64,000 nucleotides of DNA from Promicromonospora panici (GCF_900608595.1 NZ_UWYY01000014.1:124001-188000), one strand, 5' to 3'. Counted from the first letter of the stretch, positions 26,901 to 34,485 are shown. The notes: generated by a model not told the origin, from the sequence alone. Made by a program: numbers and translations.

Positions 26901-27018
26901 GTACGCCCGGCTCGACCAGCAGTGCCGCCAGGACGGCCCGCTGACGTGCCGTGCCGAGCGGGACGGGCCCACGGTCGCCCAGGGCAGACACGTGACCGAG
27001 CACCTGAAACCGGACCAT
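23929..27018 (-). CDS. SARP/AfsR-family regulator with BTAD, NB-ARC and TPR domains
   Basis: This 1029-residue transcription activator has, in order: an OmpR-like winged helix (about 15-90, PRSARQTLHSYISRLR), the bacterial transcriptional activation domain (95-245, DLHQFRALVAQAR and ERLAACLDHYDLLLRRGEH), an NB-ARC ATPase with P-loop GTAGVGKTALAVHW near 325 and Walker B MLIVLDNAG near 400, and a C-terminal half of tetratricopeptide repeats (about 700-1020). AfsR-type proteins of this shape switch on secondary metabolism or morphogenesis genes, usually after phosphorylation or ligand sensing. Start ATG 27018 follows GGGGAG. It is convergent with the sulfotransferase pair, and a hairpin separates it from the secreted-protein genes upstream. 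Its targets are not visible. Confidence 0.88.
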   Translation of the reverse strand: MVRFQVLGHVSALGDRGPVPLGTARQRAVLAALLVEPGVPVSLDQLVERVWGTTPPRSARQTLHSYISRLRSVLDAEACPAPTRRSGGYVLDVERAAVDLHQFRALVAQARCADDGRADALWQDAMALWQGVPFADLDSDWLRSLALTLTAERLAACLDHYDLLLRRGEHAQLLPEVAAAAETYPLDERLAGQLMLALYRCDRQADALAHFRLVQERLADELGSDPGAALCELHQRILRHDPELAVRRLEAPDPDAGGRAADTAHSADPTDTAGVSRAPRPAQLPLDVSGFTGRDADLRRLDELLSAPAEDGSARAVVITAIGGTAGVGKTALAVHWAHRVADRFPDGQLYVNLRGYDPEQPVRPADALARFLTALGVPEHDVPLDDDERAARYRSELAERRMLIVLDNAGSVAQVRPLLPGSGGSAVVVTSRDSLAGLVAVHGAHQVGLDLLPDAEAVDLLHRLIGERVVAEPGAAATLAEQCARLPLALRVAAVLATSQPDRPLADVVAELADRQERLELLDPGDDPYAAVHAVFSWSVQHLPEQAARTFRRLGLHPGPDLDQYVAAALTGLAPTAARRVLETLVRAHLLHRTGPGRYGMHDLLRAYATHLASAEESEEDRQTAERRLLDYYQGAAYTAVSTLYPAEVQYQPDKAPDAPLPDLSEPTSARDWLQAERSCLAAVAEHAADRRDNRYVVDLAVILHRYVNSAHPVDLFVVNAHALRAAEKAGDLTGQAQVLRQLGVGHSRSSRYETALEHFHRALVLFRQAGDLVGEAYTLTNLASIDHRRGNHKAAREGHYRALAVARRSGDRFVEASVRNNVAGVEAGLGNITAAYEACQEALAIFQEIGARYCAAIALNNLANTELERGDYTTAAGRLRRSLATAEALGIVTMRAYVLDSLGMLHLYLEEPDDAASYFGQALVVCRETADVSGQAWSFNGLGEAARLAGDAAEALRSHTEALGIAVQVGSRDQQARAHAGVGHAHRALGDPDLARTHYEQACTIYTELGMPEAEEVRARLGEVPAA

Positions 27019-27146
27019 CGTCTCCCCTGCCTCGGCGTAGAGCACCCGGAGGCAGAGAGTAATCGGCGGCGGACCAGGCGCTACAGCAAATGCAGCGTCG
27101 CGCAAAGGGTTGCGGTCGCACGCCCTCAGGCGGTAGGCCCCGCCAA

Positions 27147-27230
27147 CCCCGTGTCAGACGTGCAGGTCACTCCAGTGACCTGTACGTCTGACACGGGGAT
27201 CAGCGTGGATCAGCGTGGATCAGCGAGGAT
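27147..27230. terminator. 25-bp hairpin (family C) followed by a 10-bp tandem repeat
   Basis: Arms 27147-27171 and 27174-27198 pair over 25 bp with one wobble and a 2-nt loop. The hairpin lies after the stop of the secreted crystallin-like protein (27234) and upstream of the SARP gene, so it should terminate the former. Three tandem copies of ggatcagcgt-like 10-mers fill 27197-27230. The outer sequence gtgtcagac recurs in the palindrome at 29735-29778. Confidence 0.7.
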
Positions 27231-27233
27231 CGG

Positions 27234-27701
27234 TCAGTGCAGGAACGACCCGCCACAGGCCGTGTTGTTCACCCACTTGTGGGAGCTGATCGTGTTCTGT
27301 GCCGTGACCCGGCCGGTCCCCGGGCCGCCACCGGTCAGGTAGTCGTCGGACAGGGCACTGACGTAGTACTCGGACTTCTTGATGCACGAGTACGCGCCGG
27401 TGTAGCCCGTCTTGTCGTACACCTTGACGGCCATGCCCGACGTGCCCTTGTGCAGGATCGAGCTCGCCTTGTTCGTGTCGCCGCTACGGAAACCGCCGGC
27501 CGAGTCGCCCCAGTTCGAGTCGTTCCCGTTGGCTCGACCCAGGTAGACGTAACAGTTGCCGCCGTCGTACGCGTAGAAGTAGCCCGACGTCGCGTTGTGC
27601 CACGCGCGGTCGCAGTTGGCCGAGGCCTGCGCGGTCGCAGGGAACAGTGTTCCCGCGGCCAGGAGGCCCAGTGTCGCCAGCAGGACAGAGATCTTGCGCA
27701 T
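27234..27701 (-). CDS. Secreted beta/gamma-crystallin-like protein (peptidase inhibitor I36-like)
   Basis: This 155-residue protein has a clear Sec signal peptide (MRKISVLLATLGLLAAGTLFP, cleavage near QASA). The mature part has five Cys and Gly/Tyr/Asn-rich strands such as SGYFYAYDGGNCYVYLG, DKTGYTGAYSCIKKSEYY and NTISSHKWVNNTACG. That pattern fits Greek-key folds of the beta/gamma-crystallin and Streptomyces metalloproteinase inhibitor (I36) type. Two ATGs lie in tandem; the second (27701) has AAGGAG at 6 nt spacing. It starts 41 nt after the lipoprotein stop, so the two are probably one operon. An inhibitor or wall-binding role is only a family-level guess. Confidence 0.6.
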   Translation of the reverse strand: MRKISVLLATLGLLAAGTLFPATAQASANCDRAWHNATSGYFYAYDGGNCYVYLGRANGNDSNWGDSAGGFRSGDTNKASSILHKGTSGMAVKVYDKTGYTGAYSCIKKSEYYVSALSDDYLTGGGPGTGRVTAQNTISSHKWVNNTACGGSFLH

Positions 27702-27742
27702 CATGTTCTCCTTCATCGATTGATTCATGGGTAGGTGCGGGC

Positions 27743-28672
27743 TCAGCCGGCCAGCACCCGTTCGGCGTTCCCCAGCGCCAGGATTTGCATCCGCCGGTAG
27801 TCGGCGACCGCGTCGTCGTACCGGTCCAGGCGCCCGCGGTACTCGTTCTCCAGGTCGAGCGCCGTGCTGACCAGCGCTGTCTCCCGAGTGGCGCACGTGG
27901 CCTCGGCCACCGCGAGCTCCTTCTCGACGGCGCGCGCCCGCACGTCGCCCAGTCCCTGCAGGAGGCGGTACAGGTCGTCCCGGATCGCGGGCGGGTCGGG
28001 GTAGTCGTAGCCGCGCCGGCTCATGCAGTCCGACCAGTCGGCGAGCTCGGCCACGAAGCGCCTGTCCGTGACGATGTCCTCCGCGTAGAGGCCCACGAGG
28101 TTGGTGGCCACCTTCTCGGCCTGGAACCATGCCGCGAAGTCCCCGTAGAGCTCGTCCTTCGCCCGCGCGAAGCAGCTGTCGTCCGGGGTCTGGACCGTGC
28201 CACCCATCGGCAGCTCGGCAGACAGCATGCCGTCCGACGGGTCTCCGTCGAGTGCGGTGGACCAGCGCAGCCGCTCCGCCTCCGGCAGGGCGTTGGCGTA
28301 GGCGTGGTTCGGGTCGCTCTGCTGGATCTCTACGACCCGGTCCTCCAGCTCGAGCCCGTAGCCGTACTCGCGCGCCCAGCCGACGTCGTCGAGCACGTAG
28401 CCGGAACCCTGTCGTTCCTCGACGCTCGCCACCGGTACCGGCACGTACCGGAAGCCCTCCGCCGCCATGCAGTCCCGGACCAGGAGCTCCAGTGCCTGGT
28501 CCACCTGCACCTGCTCGGCGTCGGTCAGCTCACGGCCCGGCGCGACGGCATCGACGTTCACGGCGTCGGCCTGCGCGGCGTCTCCGGACACCTCCGAACC
28601 TGCTGCGGTGCAACCCACCACGGCCACCGCGACGGCTGCCGCCGCACAGGCGGCGAAGAGAGCTCGCCGCAT
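27743..28672 (-). CDS. Hypothetical lipoprotein, about 310 residues
   Basis: The signal peptide ends in the lipobox VVGC (Cys at about residue 21). The mature protein is acidic and mainly helical with four widely spaced Cys (LVRDCMAAEGF, DDSCFARAKDEL, WSDCMSRRGYDY, AEATCATRE), perhaps two disulfides. The CMAAEGF and CMSRRGYDYPDP segments look like two copies of one motif, which is seen in secreted actinobacterial proteins of unknown function. GGAGGTGATCC, a full anti-Shine-Dalgarno match, lies just before ATG 28672, so translation should be strong. It is likely cotranscribed with the crystallin-like gene. I do not recognise a specific function. Confidence 0.72.
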   Translation of the reverse strand: MRRALFAACAAAAVAVAVVGCTAAGSEVSGDAAQADAVNVDAVAPGRELTDAEQVQVDQALELLVRDCMAAEGFRYVPVPVASVEERQGSGYVLDDVGWAREYGYGLELEDRVVEIQQSDPNHAYANALPEAERLRWSTALDGDPSDGMLSAELPMGGTVQTPDDSCFARAKDELYGDFAAWFQAEKVATNLVGLYAEDIVTDRRFVAELADWSDCMSRRGYDYPDPPAIRDDLYRLLQGLGDVRARAVEKELAVAEATCATRETALVSTALDLENEYRGRLDRYDDAVADYRRMQILALGNAERVLAG

Positions 28673-28702
28673 ACCGGATCACCTCCTCCACGGACCGGGT
28701 TC

Positions 28703-28739
28703 TGACGTTCGCCCCCGGAGGGCACGGGGGCGAACGTCA
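28703..28739. terminator. Perfect 15-bp hairpin ending the 31.9-28.9 kb operon
   Basis: Arms 28703-28717 and 28725-28739 are exact complements with a 7-nt loop. The hairpin lies about 115 nt past the stop of the GT2 gene and just upstream of the lipoprotein start. A second, imperfect stem built on CATGCA-type arms occupies about 28821-28839, closer to the GT2 stop. Confidence 0.65.
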
Positions 28740-28855
28740 AGGCTCACCACCCGGGGGGCGGGCGTGAACGCGGCACCAGCGGCGCCGAGAACCAACGTAG
28801 GAAGGCGACCTTGCAGGAAACATGCAGGCGCCTTGCATGCCTGCCAGGGCGGACG

Positions 28856-29707
28856 TCAGACGAAGAGGGTGCGGTCCGCCAGGCTTCCCGCGATCCGGCC
28901 CGCCGTCACGGCCAGCCGCTTGACCCCGCGCCGGCGCACCAGCGGGTCGCGCGAGAGCGTCCTGGCGAGGCCGCCGGCCACCGTGACCGGTACGCGCCAC
29001 ACCGGCAGGCGCGGCAGGCCCGCCGCGCGGAAGCGCTGGAAGACGCGCACCGACTGGCGGCCGTACCGGTACTGCTGGCGGGCCAGGTCGCGCAGGCGCT
29101 CCCGCTCGTAGTAGACGACGACGGCGTCGGGCACGGCCCGGGTGGTGAACCCGGCGAGGTGCGCCCGGTAGAAGAAGTCGGACTCGTCGCCGCCGCCGAG
29201 CAGCGACTCGTCGAACCCGCCGACGGCGTCGTGCACCGCCCGGGCGAAGCCGCAGTTGGCCCCGATCGGCCGCGGGACATGCCAGAGCTGCGTGTAGGTG
29301 CCGGGGTCCGTGCCGAGCACGGTCTCGTCGGGCAGCCGCCGCTCGACGGCGCCCCCGACGCAGTCGGCCCCCGCGCGGCGGGCGCGGTCCATCGCCGAGA
29401 TCCAGCCCGGGGTGACGACGTCGTCGGCGTCGCACAGCAGCACGAAGTCGCCCTTGGCGTGCGCCACCCCGACGTTGCGCGCATGGTTGATACCCGGGAT
29501 CGCGCCCGCCCCGACGCCGCGGAAGCGCCGGTCGTTCCGGGCCGCGGCCGAGACGACGTCGCGGCTGTCGTCGCGCGAGCCGTTGTCCGCGACGAGCACC
29601 TCGAAGTCGCCGGCGAAGTCCTGGCCGGCGAGGGCTCGCAGCTGCCGGCCGAGCGTCGCCGCCCCGTCCCGGCAGGGAATGACCACGGAGTACGACGGCG
29701 ACCTCAT
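28856..29707 (-). CDS. Family 2 glycosyltransferase
   Basis: This 283-residue GT-A fold enzyme begins YSVVIPCRDGAATLGRQL, with VLVADNGSRDDS (nucleotide-binding Asp), the metal-binding LLCDADD motif, and GGFDESLLGGGDESDF with the catalytic-region ED-type acid. The C-terminal helix (ERLRDLARQQYRYGRQ) is basic and amphipathic, suggesting membrane association. It acts on the cytoplasmic face on a lipid-linked glycan; donor and acceptor cannot be told. ATG 29707 overlaps the stop of the preceding polymerase-like gene (ATGA), so it is the last gene of a three-gene coupled operon. Confidence 0.88.
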   Translation of the reverse strand: MRSPSYSVVIPCRDGAATLGRQLRALAGQDFAGDFEVLVADNGSRDDSRDVVSAAARNDRRFRGVGAGAIPGINHARNVGVAHAKGDFVLLCDADDVVTPGWISAMDRARRAGADCVGGAVERRLPDETVLGTDPGTYTQLWHVPRPIGANCGFARAVHDAVGGFDESLLGGGDESDFFYRAHLAGFTTRAVPDAVVVYYERERLRDLARQQYRYGRQSVRVFQRFRAAGLPRLPVWRVPVTVAGGLARTLSRDPLVRRRGVKRLAVTAGRIAGSLADRTLFV

Positions 29708-30867
29708 CGCGTCGCCACCGGAGCACCGGCGGATGTGTCAGACCCTGAGGTCACCCCGGTGTCCTGGGTGTCTGACACGGCGGCGGGATCGGCGTCCGGC
29801 GCGGAGGACGGCGGCGGGCGCCACAGGATGACCGCCAGCATCAGGGGCAGCAGCGGCGTCAGATGCCGGACGTACGACCCGTAGTCGGGCTCGAAGACGC
29901 TCTGCACGACGGTCAGCCCGAGGACGAGCGCGACGAGCCGCGCCCAGCGTGGGTCGGTCCGCGACTCGTCGGTCGACAGGTGCACCGCCCGGCCGAACAT
30001 GAACCAGAGCACGAGCAGGAAGGCCGCGACCACCAGGTAGTACGGCGAGAGCCGGACGATCAGCGGCAGCGGCACGGCGAACGTCAGGAGCACCAGCGCC
30101 GAGTTGAGGAAGCTCCCGACCGGCCCCTCCAGGTCGAAGAACGGCTCGATCAGGGTGCGCGTGTCCACGTCGCCGATCCGCATCTCGTTGACCTTGGTCC
30201 GGTAGAAGTCCAGCTCCACGCCGAGATAGTTCTGAAAGACGACGGACAGGACGACGAGGGCGGCCAGCGCCGCGCCGATCATCCGGCGCACCGAGAACCG
30301 CCGCGCCATGACCAGCCGGAACCCGATGTAGCCGCCGATGACGAGGTACCAGTAGTCGCGGAACTCGTGCGCGTAGTACGCCATGGCCGCGATGAGCGCG
30401 AGCTCCGGCCACAGCCCACGCCGTGTCCACAGGGCGATCAGCGCGATCGGGAGCACGAACACGTCCTTCGAGTACGTGCCCACGTAGACGACGGCCAGGA
30501 CCGTCGAGCCCGCGATGAGCGCCAGCCCCATGAGCCCGGCGTTGTCGATCCGCCCGCGCAGGGAGACGAGCACCACGGCGACGAACAGCAGGTAGCCGAC
30601 CATCGCAGCCCACGTCGGCTGGTCCGCGAGGCGGAGCTCGCGATAGATCATGCCGACCGTGCTGAAGGACTTGTCCGAGTCGTAGCCCTGGTAGCCGCCG
30701 GCGATCGTCGCGATCTTCTTGCTGTCGTACAGGAAGCGTGCCGGGACGAACGGGCTGCCGAGCAGCACGAAGCACGCGCTCCCCACCAGGAACAGTCCGA
30801 CGAAGAGCTGCTTGATCGTCCGGTCCCCGTCGATCTCGCGCCGTTCCCGGTGCGGCGTGCTCGTCAC
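29704..30867 (-). CDS. Polytopic membrane protein, candidate polysaccharide polymerase (Wzy-like)
   Basis: This 387-residue protein has about ten transmembrane helices (for example QLFVGLFLVGSACFVLLG, MVGYLLFVAVVLVSL, LLTFAVPLPLIVRL). A periplasmic loop (about 215-265) contains DFYRTKVNEMRIGD. Wzy proteins share topology more than sequence, so the call rests on topology and on its position between two glycosyltransferases in a locus with Wzx and Wzc equivalents. GTG 30867 overlaps the stop of the GT4 gene (GTGA). The last 30 or so residues (SDTQDTGVTSGSDTS) are encoded by the palindromic repeat at 29735-29778 and may be dispensable. Confidence 0.6.
   Translation of the reverse strand: MTSTPHRERREIDGDRTIKQLFVGLFLVGSACFVLLGSPFVPARFLYDSKKIATIAGGYQGYDSDKSFSTVGMIYRELRLADQPTWAAMVGYLLFVAVVLVSLRGRIDNAGLMGLALIAGSTVLAVVYVGTYSKDVFVLPIALIALWTRRGLWPELALIAAMAYYAHEFRDYWYLVIGGYIGFRLVMARRFSVRRMIGAALAALVVLSVVFQNYLGVELDFYRTKVNEMRIGDVDTRTLIEPFFDLEGPVGSFLNSALVLLTFAVPLPLIVRLSPYYLVVAAFLLVLWFMFGRAVHLSTDESRTDPRWARLVALVLGLTVVQSVFEPDYGSYVRHLTPLLPLMLAVILWRPPPSSAPDADPAAVSDTQDTGVTSGSDTSAGAPVATR
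29735..29778. repeat. Family C imperfect palindrome inside the 3' end of the Wzy-like gene
   Basis: Arms 29735-29755 and 29758-29778 share gtgtcagac/gtctgacac ends and pair over 17 of 21 positions. The outer gtgtcagac and inner aggtcac also occur in the hairpin at 27147-27198. Here the element is translated as part of the C-terminus of the membrane protein. Confidence 0.6.
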
Positions 30868-31949
30868 GACACCAGCGCCCCGCCGGTGGCCGTCGCGTAC
30901 GCCATGACGACGCCGTCGTGCAGGGCCTCCTCGTCCATCTCGCCGACGAGGTGGTCTCCCGACTCGATCATGTGCAGCCGCTGCTCCGCGTCCTCGATGG
31001 CGGCGCGGGCGGCGATCGCCGCCTCCGCCGGTGACTCGACGGCGGTGAGGCGCGAACCCTCGAACGCCGGGATCTCGCGCACGATGGTCGGCAGGCCGAC
31101 GCGGGCGGCGTCCAGCACGCTGATCGGGAACCCCTCGTACGAGGCGCAGTGCAGGTAGACGTCGGAGGCGGCCATCTGCCGCATGACGTCGTCTGCGGCG
31201 AGCCACCCGGTGACCTCGACGCCGACGTCGGTCAGCTCGCGCACGAGGACCGGGTCACCGTCGCCCAGCCAGCGGAAGGACAGCCCCAGGCCGAACCGGT
31301 CAGCGAGCCGCGCGGTCTCCGCGAAGAACCGCGGGTCCTTCTGGGCGACCACGCGGCCGACCATCGTGACGGTCGGCCGGTCGCTGACCACCGCCCCCGA
31401 GCGCGCGCCGGCCTCCCGGACCGCCGCCGACGACGGGGCGTTCGGGATGCGCACGATGTCCCGCACGCCCATGGACCGGGCGAGGCTCTCTTCGCGCGGG
31501 CTCACGGCCGCGACCACCGTCCCGTTCGCCGCGAGGGCCTGCTCCAGTGCGCGGACCACCCGGCGCACGGGCCCCGGCAGGTTCGGCCGCTCGAAGTAGT
31601 AGCAGTGCGGCTGGTAGACGACGGGGACCGGCAGCTTCCTGACCCGCGTGTACACCCCGGCCCAGCTCGAGTGCGCGTGCACGACGTCGGGCGCCACGTC
31701 GTCGACGACGCACCGGACCGCCCGCACCCGGGCCGCGATCCCGTCCGGAAGGTGTGCGGTGCTCTTGTACTCGCCGCGCCCTTGCGTGCTCTCGATCCCG
31801 GTGGACAACAGGTGGTGTTCGGCCTCTGGAACCAGTTCCGTGATGCGGTCGATCGCGCGCCCGACGCCCCCGGAATAGCGATCCGTGACATGCAGAATTC
31901 GCAACTGCGCCCCTCCGTCGCGTGCCCCATTTCGCCCCGAAAAGGACAT
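30864..31949 (-). CDS. Family 4 glycosyltransferase (GT-B fold)
   Basis: This 361-residue cytoplasmic enzyme opens with LRILHVTDRYSGGVGRAID and DVVHAHSSWAG, the acceptor-domain signatures of GT4. The donor domain has VTMVGRVVAQKDPRFF and ASYEGFPISVLDAARVG, where Glu begins the donor-binding E-x7-E motif and the second Glu is replaced by Asp. Nearest in style to transferases of capsule loci. It is the first gene of a coupled operon reading GT4, Wzy-like, GT2, divergent from the tyrosine kinase gene across 162 nt that probably hold both promoters. Confidence 0.85.
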   Translation of the reverse strand: MSFSGRNGARDGGAQLRILHVTDRYSGGVGRAIDRITELVPEAEHHLLSTGIESTQGRGEYKSTAHLPDGIAARVRAVRCVVDDVAPDVVHAHSSWAGVYTRVRKLPVPVVYQPHCYYFERPNLPGPVRRVVRALEQALAANGTVVAAVSPREESLARSMGVRDIVRIPNAPSSAAVREAGARSGAVVSDRPTVTMVGRVVAQKDPRFFAETARLADRFGLGLSFRWLGDGDPVLVRELTDVGVEVTGWLAADDVMRQMAASDVYLHCASYEGFPISVLDAARVGLPTIVREIPAFEGSRLTAVESPAEAAIAARAAIEDAEQRLHMIESGDHLVGEMDEEALHDGVVMAYATATGGALVS

Positions 31950-31960
31950 AAATCCCAGCG

Positions 31961-32067
31961 GGCGCGCTTCTACCGAACGTCGGTTAGATTACCAATGGAA
32001 GCGCAGGTAGGCGCGGCAACGGGACCCACTGGACGACTCTGTACGACGCAGATCGGCGCGCTTCTAT
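31961..32067. repeat. Direct repeat pair in the divergent region upstream of the tyrosine kinase
   Basis: ggcgcgcttcta occurs exactly at 31961-31972 and again at 32056-32067, 95 nt apart, each followed by a [ct]cg and a gnnga-like stretch. Both copies lie in the 162-nt region between the divergent GT4 and Wzc-like genes. They could be regulator sites, or one could be a duplicated promoter part. No confident -35/-10 pair was found. Confidence 0.4.
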
Positions 32068-32111
32068 CGGCCGACCGAAACCGAACGATCGTGCATCATC
32101 AGGGGAACGCG

Positions 32112-33884
32112 TTGAACGTTACCGAATACCTCAGGATCATCCGTAAGCACTGGGTTCCCGTCACCGCTCTGGCGCTTGTCGGAATCGTGTTCGCCAGTAT
32201 CTTCGCGTTCACCAGGACGCCCACTTATACGACGACCTCGCAGGTATTCGTGTCGTTCCACGGCGCGGAGTCCACCTCCGAGCTGGCCACCGGCACCACC
32301 TACGTCCAGCGCCGCGTCGTGTCGTACGCGAACCTGGTGCGCAGCGCCCAGGTGCTCGAGCCGGTCGTCGAGGAGCTGGGCCTCGACACGAACGCCGGCG
32401 AGCTGGGCACGCGGGTCCAGGCGGCACCGGTCACCGACACGGTGCTCATCGACATCACGGCGACGGACGCGGACCCGACGCTGGCCGCGCGGATCGCGAA
32501 CACCGTCGCCGAGAGCCTCGCCGGGCGCGTCGACGAGCTGGAGACACCGCAGCGGACCGGCGACTCCCCCGTCCAGCTGCAGCTGGTGCGCGAGGCCGTC
32601 CCGCCGGGCTCGGCGAGCTATCCGAACATCCCCGTCATGGTCCTCGTGGGATTCCTCCTGGGCGCGGCCCTGGGTATCGCCGTCGCCGTCCTGCGCGAGA
32701 TCGTCGACACCCGGGTGCGGTCGGAGCAGGACCTGCGCGCCATCACCGACTCGGCGGTCATCGGGACCATCACCATGGACGACGAGGCGAAGAGCAACCC
32801 GCTCGTCGTGCAGACGAGCCCCTACCACACGCGGTCCGAGGCGTTCCGGCGGCTGAGGACGAACCTGCAGTTCCTCGACCTGGACGGCGGCCCGCAGGCC
32901 CTCGTCGTCACGTCGTCGGTGCCGAACGAGGGCAAGTCGACGTCGGCCATCAACCTCGCCATCACGCTCGCCGACGCCGACGCGAAGGTCCTCCTGATCG
33001 ACGCCGACCTGCGCAGGCCGTCGGTCGCCGGGTACCTCGGCATCGAGGGGTCCGTGGGGCTCACGACCCTCCTGATCCAGCGGGCGACGATCGACGACGT
33101 CATCCAGCCGTGGGGCTCCGCGGGCCTGTACGTCATCCCGTCGGGTGCCGTGCCCCCGAACCCCGCCGAGCTCGTCGGGTCCAAGACGATGGCCCGGCTG
33201 ATCAAGCAGATGAGCGAGCAGTTCGACTACGTCATCATCGACACGCCGCCGCTGCTGCCCGTCACCGACGCCGCGCTCATCGCCAAGATGACCAGCGGCG
33301 TCCTCATGGTGGCCGGCGCCGGGCAGATCCGCCGCGAGCAGCTGCGCCAGTCGCTCGCGAACCTGTCCGCGGTCAGTGCGCGGGTGCTCGGGATCGTCCT
33401 GAACAAGGTCAGCCGGGGCGCCGACACGTACGGCGCCGGTTACGGCTACTACGAGTATCGGCCGCACCACGAGGGCACCGACGGCAAGCCCGACACCAAT
33501 GGCAAGCCCGGCAAGAAGACCCGCGGCCCGGGCAAGAAGAAGCCGGCCCGGCCGGCGCCCGCCCAGGAGCACACGACGGGCATCCGGGCGGAATCGGCAC
33601 CCACAAAGCGCATCGCGGAGCCCGTGTCGATCGCCCACCCGGTGGAGCCCGTGCAGCCCGCCCGGTCCGGGCCGACCGCCCAGCCCGCCGACCAGCGCAC
33701 CCGGCTCGCCGCCCCCGCACCCGGGAATGCCCGGCCGAGCGACGTCCCCGCACACCGGAACACAGTGACCCAGCAGCAGCCGATCGCGCCGGTCTGGGCG
33801 CCGGTCCGCGGCCTCGCCCCGACCAGCGAGCTCCAGACGATCCGTGTCTCGGACCACACGATGACCGCCCGCAACAACCGCTAG
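32112..33884 (+). CDS. Polysaccharide co-polymerase / tyrosine autokinase (Wzc-like, CpsC-CpsD fusion)
   Basis: This 590-residue chain-length regulator is fused to a BY-kinase. The Wzz domain starts NVTEYLRIIRKHWVPV, with transmembrane helices at about 15-37 and 174-196 and an external loop between. The cytoplasmic kinase has Walker A PNEGKSTSA (about 270), Walker A' LLIDADLRRPSV (about 294) and Walker B VIIDTPPLLPVTDA (about 374). A short tyrosine cluster YGAGYGYYEYRP (about 440) is the likely autophosphorylation site. A Lys/Pro-rich tail of about 140 residues follows, longer than in typical relatives. The TTG start has AGGGG at 6 nt spacing. It is expected to control polymer length and export through phosphorylation cycling. 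Confidence 0.9.
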   Translation: MNVTEYLRIIRKHWVPVTALALVGIVFASIFAFTRTPTYTTTSQVFVSFHGAESTSELATGTTYVQRRVVSYANLVRSAQVLEPVVEELGLDTNAGELGTRVQAAPVTDTVLIDITATDADPTLAARIANTVAESLAGRVDELETPQRTGDSPVQLQLVREAVPPGSASYPNIPVMVLVGFLLGAALGIAVAVLREIVDTRVRSEQDLRAITDSAVIGTITMDDEAKSNPLVVQTSPYHTRSEAFRRLRTNLQFLDLDGGPQALVVTSSVPNEGKSTSAINLAITLADADAKVLLIDADLRRPSVAGYLGIEGSVGLTTLLIQRATIDDVIQPWGSAGLYVIPSGAVPPNPAELVGSKTMARLIKQMSEQFDYVIIDTPPLLPVTDAALIAKMTSGVLMVAGAGQIRREQLRQSLANLSAVSARVLGIVLNKVSRGADTYGAGYGYYEYRPHHEGTDGKPDTNGKPGKKTRGPGKKKPARPAPAQEHTTGIRAESAPTKRIAEPVSIAHPVEPVQPARSGPTAQPADQRTRLAAPAPGNARPSDVPAHRNTVTQQQPIAPVWAPVRGLAPTSELQTIRVSDHTMTARNNR

Positions 33885-33918
33885 TGTCCGGGCTGGACCC
33901 GCGGTCCTCACCAGTTCT

Positions 33919-34485
33919 TCAGGGGATGATCCGGGCCGGCACGCCGACGGCGGACGCGTCGTCCGGGACGTCGGTGAGCACGACGGCGTTGGCCCCGATC
34001 CGGGCCCTGTCGCCGATCCGGACCGGGCCGAGCACACGGGCGCCGGCGCCGACGTAGACGTCGTCGCCGAGCACGGGGTCGCCGTCCTGCCCCGTGCGTG
34101 ACCGGGCCGCGCCCAGCGTGATGCCCTGCTGCACGCGGGCGTCGCGGCCGATGACCACCCCGGAGCCGATGACGACCCCGGTGGGGTGCCACAGGACCAG
34201 CCCGGGCCCGATCCGCGCCGACCAGGCGATGTCCGCGCCGGTGATCGCGTGGTTGACCTGCTTGAGCACGGAGCCCAGCACGGGTACGGAGCTACCCGCG
34301 CGCGCCGAGACGCGGTACAGGAACGCCGCGAGGAACCGCATCGTGAGGACCGTCGGCAGCACCCCGGCGGTGCCAGGACGGCGCGGGTCGTCGCTGCGCC
34401 GGTTGGCTGCGAGGTCGGCGAACGGACCCAGGGGCTCCGGCCCGGCGGCGCCCTGCGTCATGTCGTCCCTCGTGTCGTGTGTCAT
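33919..34485 (-). CDS. Hexapeptide-repeat acyltransferase (serine O-acetyltransferase-like)
   Basis: This 188-residue protein ends in a left-handed beta-helix of hexapeptide repeats: ITGADIAWSARIGPGLVL, HPTGVVIGSGVVIGRD, GDDVYVGAGARVLGPV, IGDRARIGANAVVLTDV. The layout resembles CysE and colanic-acid or capsule acetyltransferases, with the catalytic-region His in VLWHPTGVVIG. In this locus it most likely O-acetylates a sugar at the lipid-linked stage. ATG 34485 overlaps the stop of the preceding GT4 gene by 4 nt. It is the last gene of the 38.3-33.9 kb operon, and its stop faces the kinase stop 34 nt away. Confidence 0.85.
   Translation of the reverse strand: MTHDTRDDMTQGAAGPEPLGPFADLAANRRSDDPRRPGTAGVLPTVLTMRFLAAFLYRVSARAGSSVPVLGSVLKQVNHAITGADIAWSARIGPGLVLWHPTGVVIGSGVVIGRDARVQQGITLGAARSRTGQDGDPVLGDDVYVGAGARVLGPVRIGDRARIGANAVVLTDVPDDASAVGVPARIIP

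Noticed and set aside
24850-27342. Plus-strand frame of about 830 codons opposite the SARP gene
   Set aside because: Antisense shadow. The minus strand has all domains of the SARP/NB-ARC/TPR protein with a good start.
28811-28855. Possible mobile-element end (repeated TTGCATG/CATGCA)
   Set aside because: It is a short imperfect stem just after a stop codon, with no transposase or target duplication nearby. It is best read as part of the gene-end hairpins.
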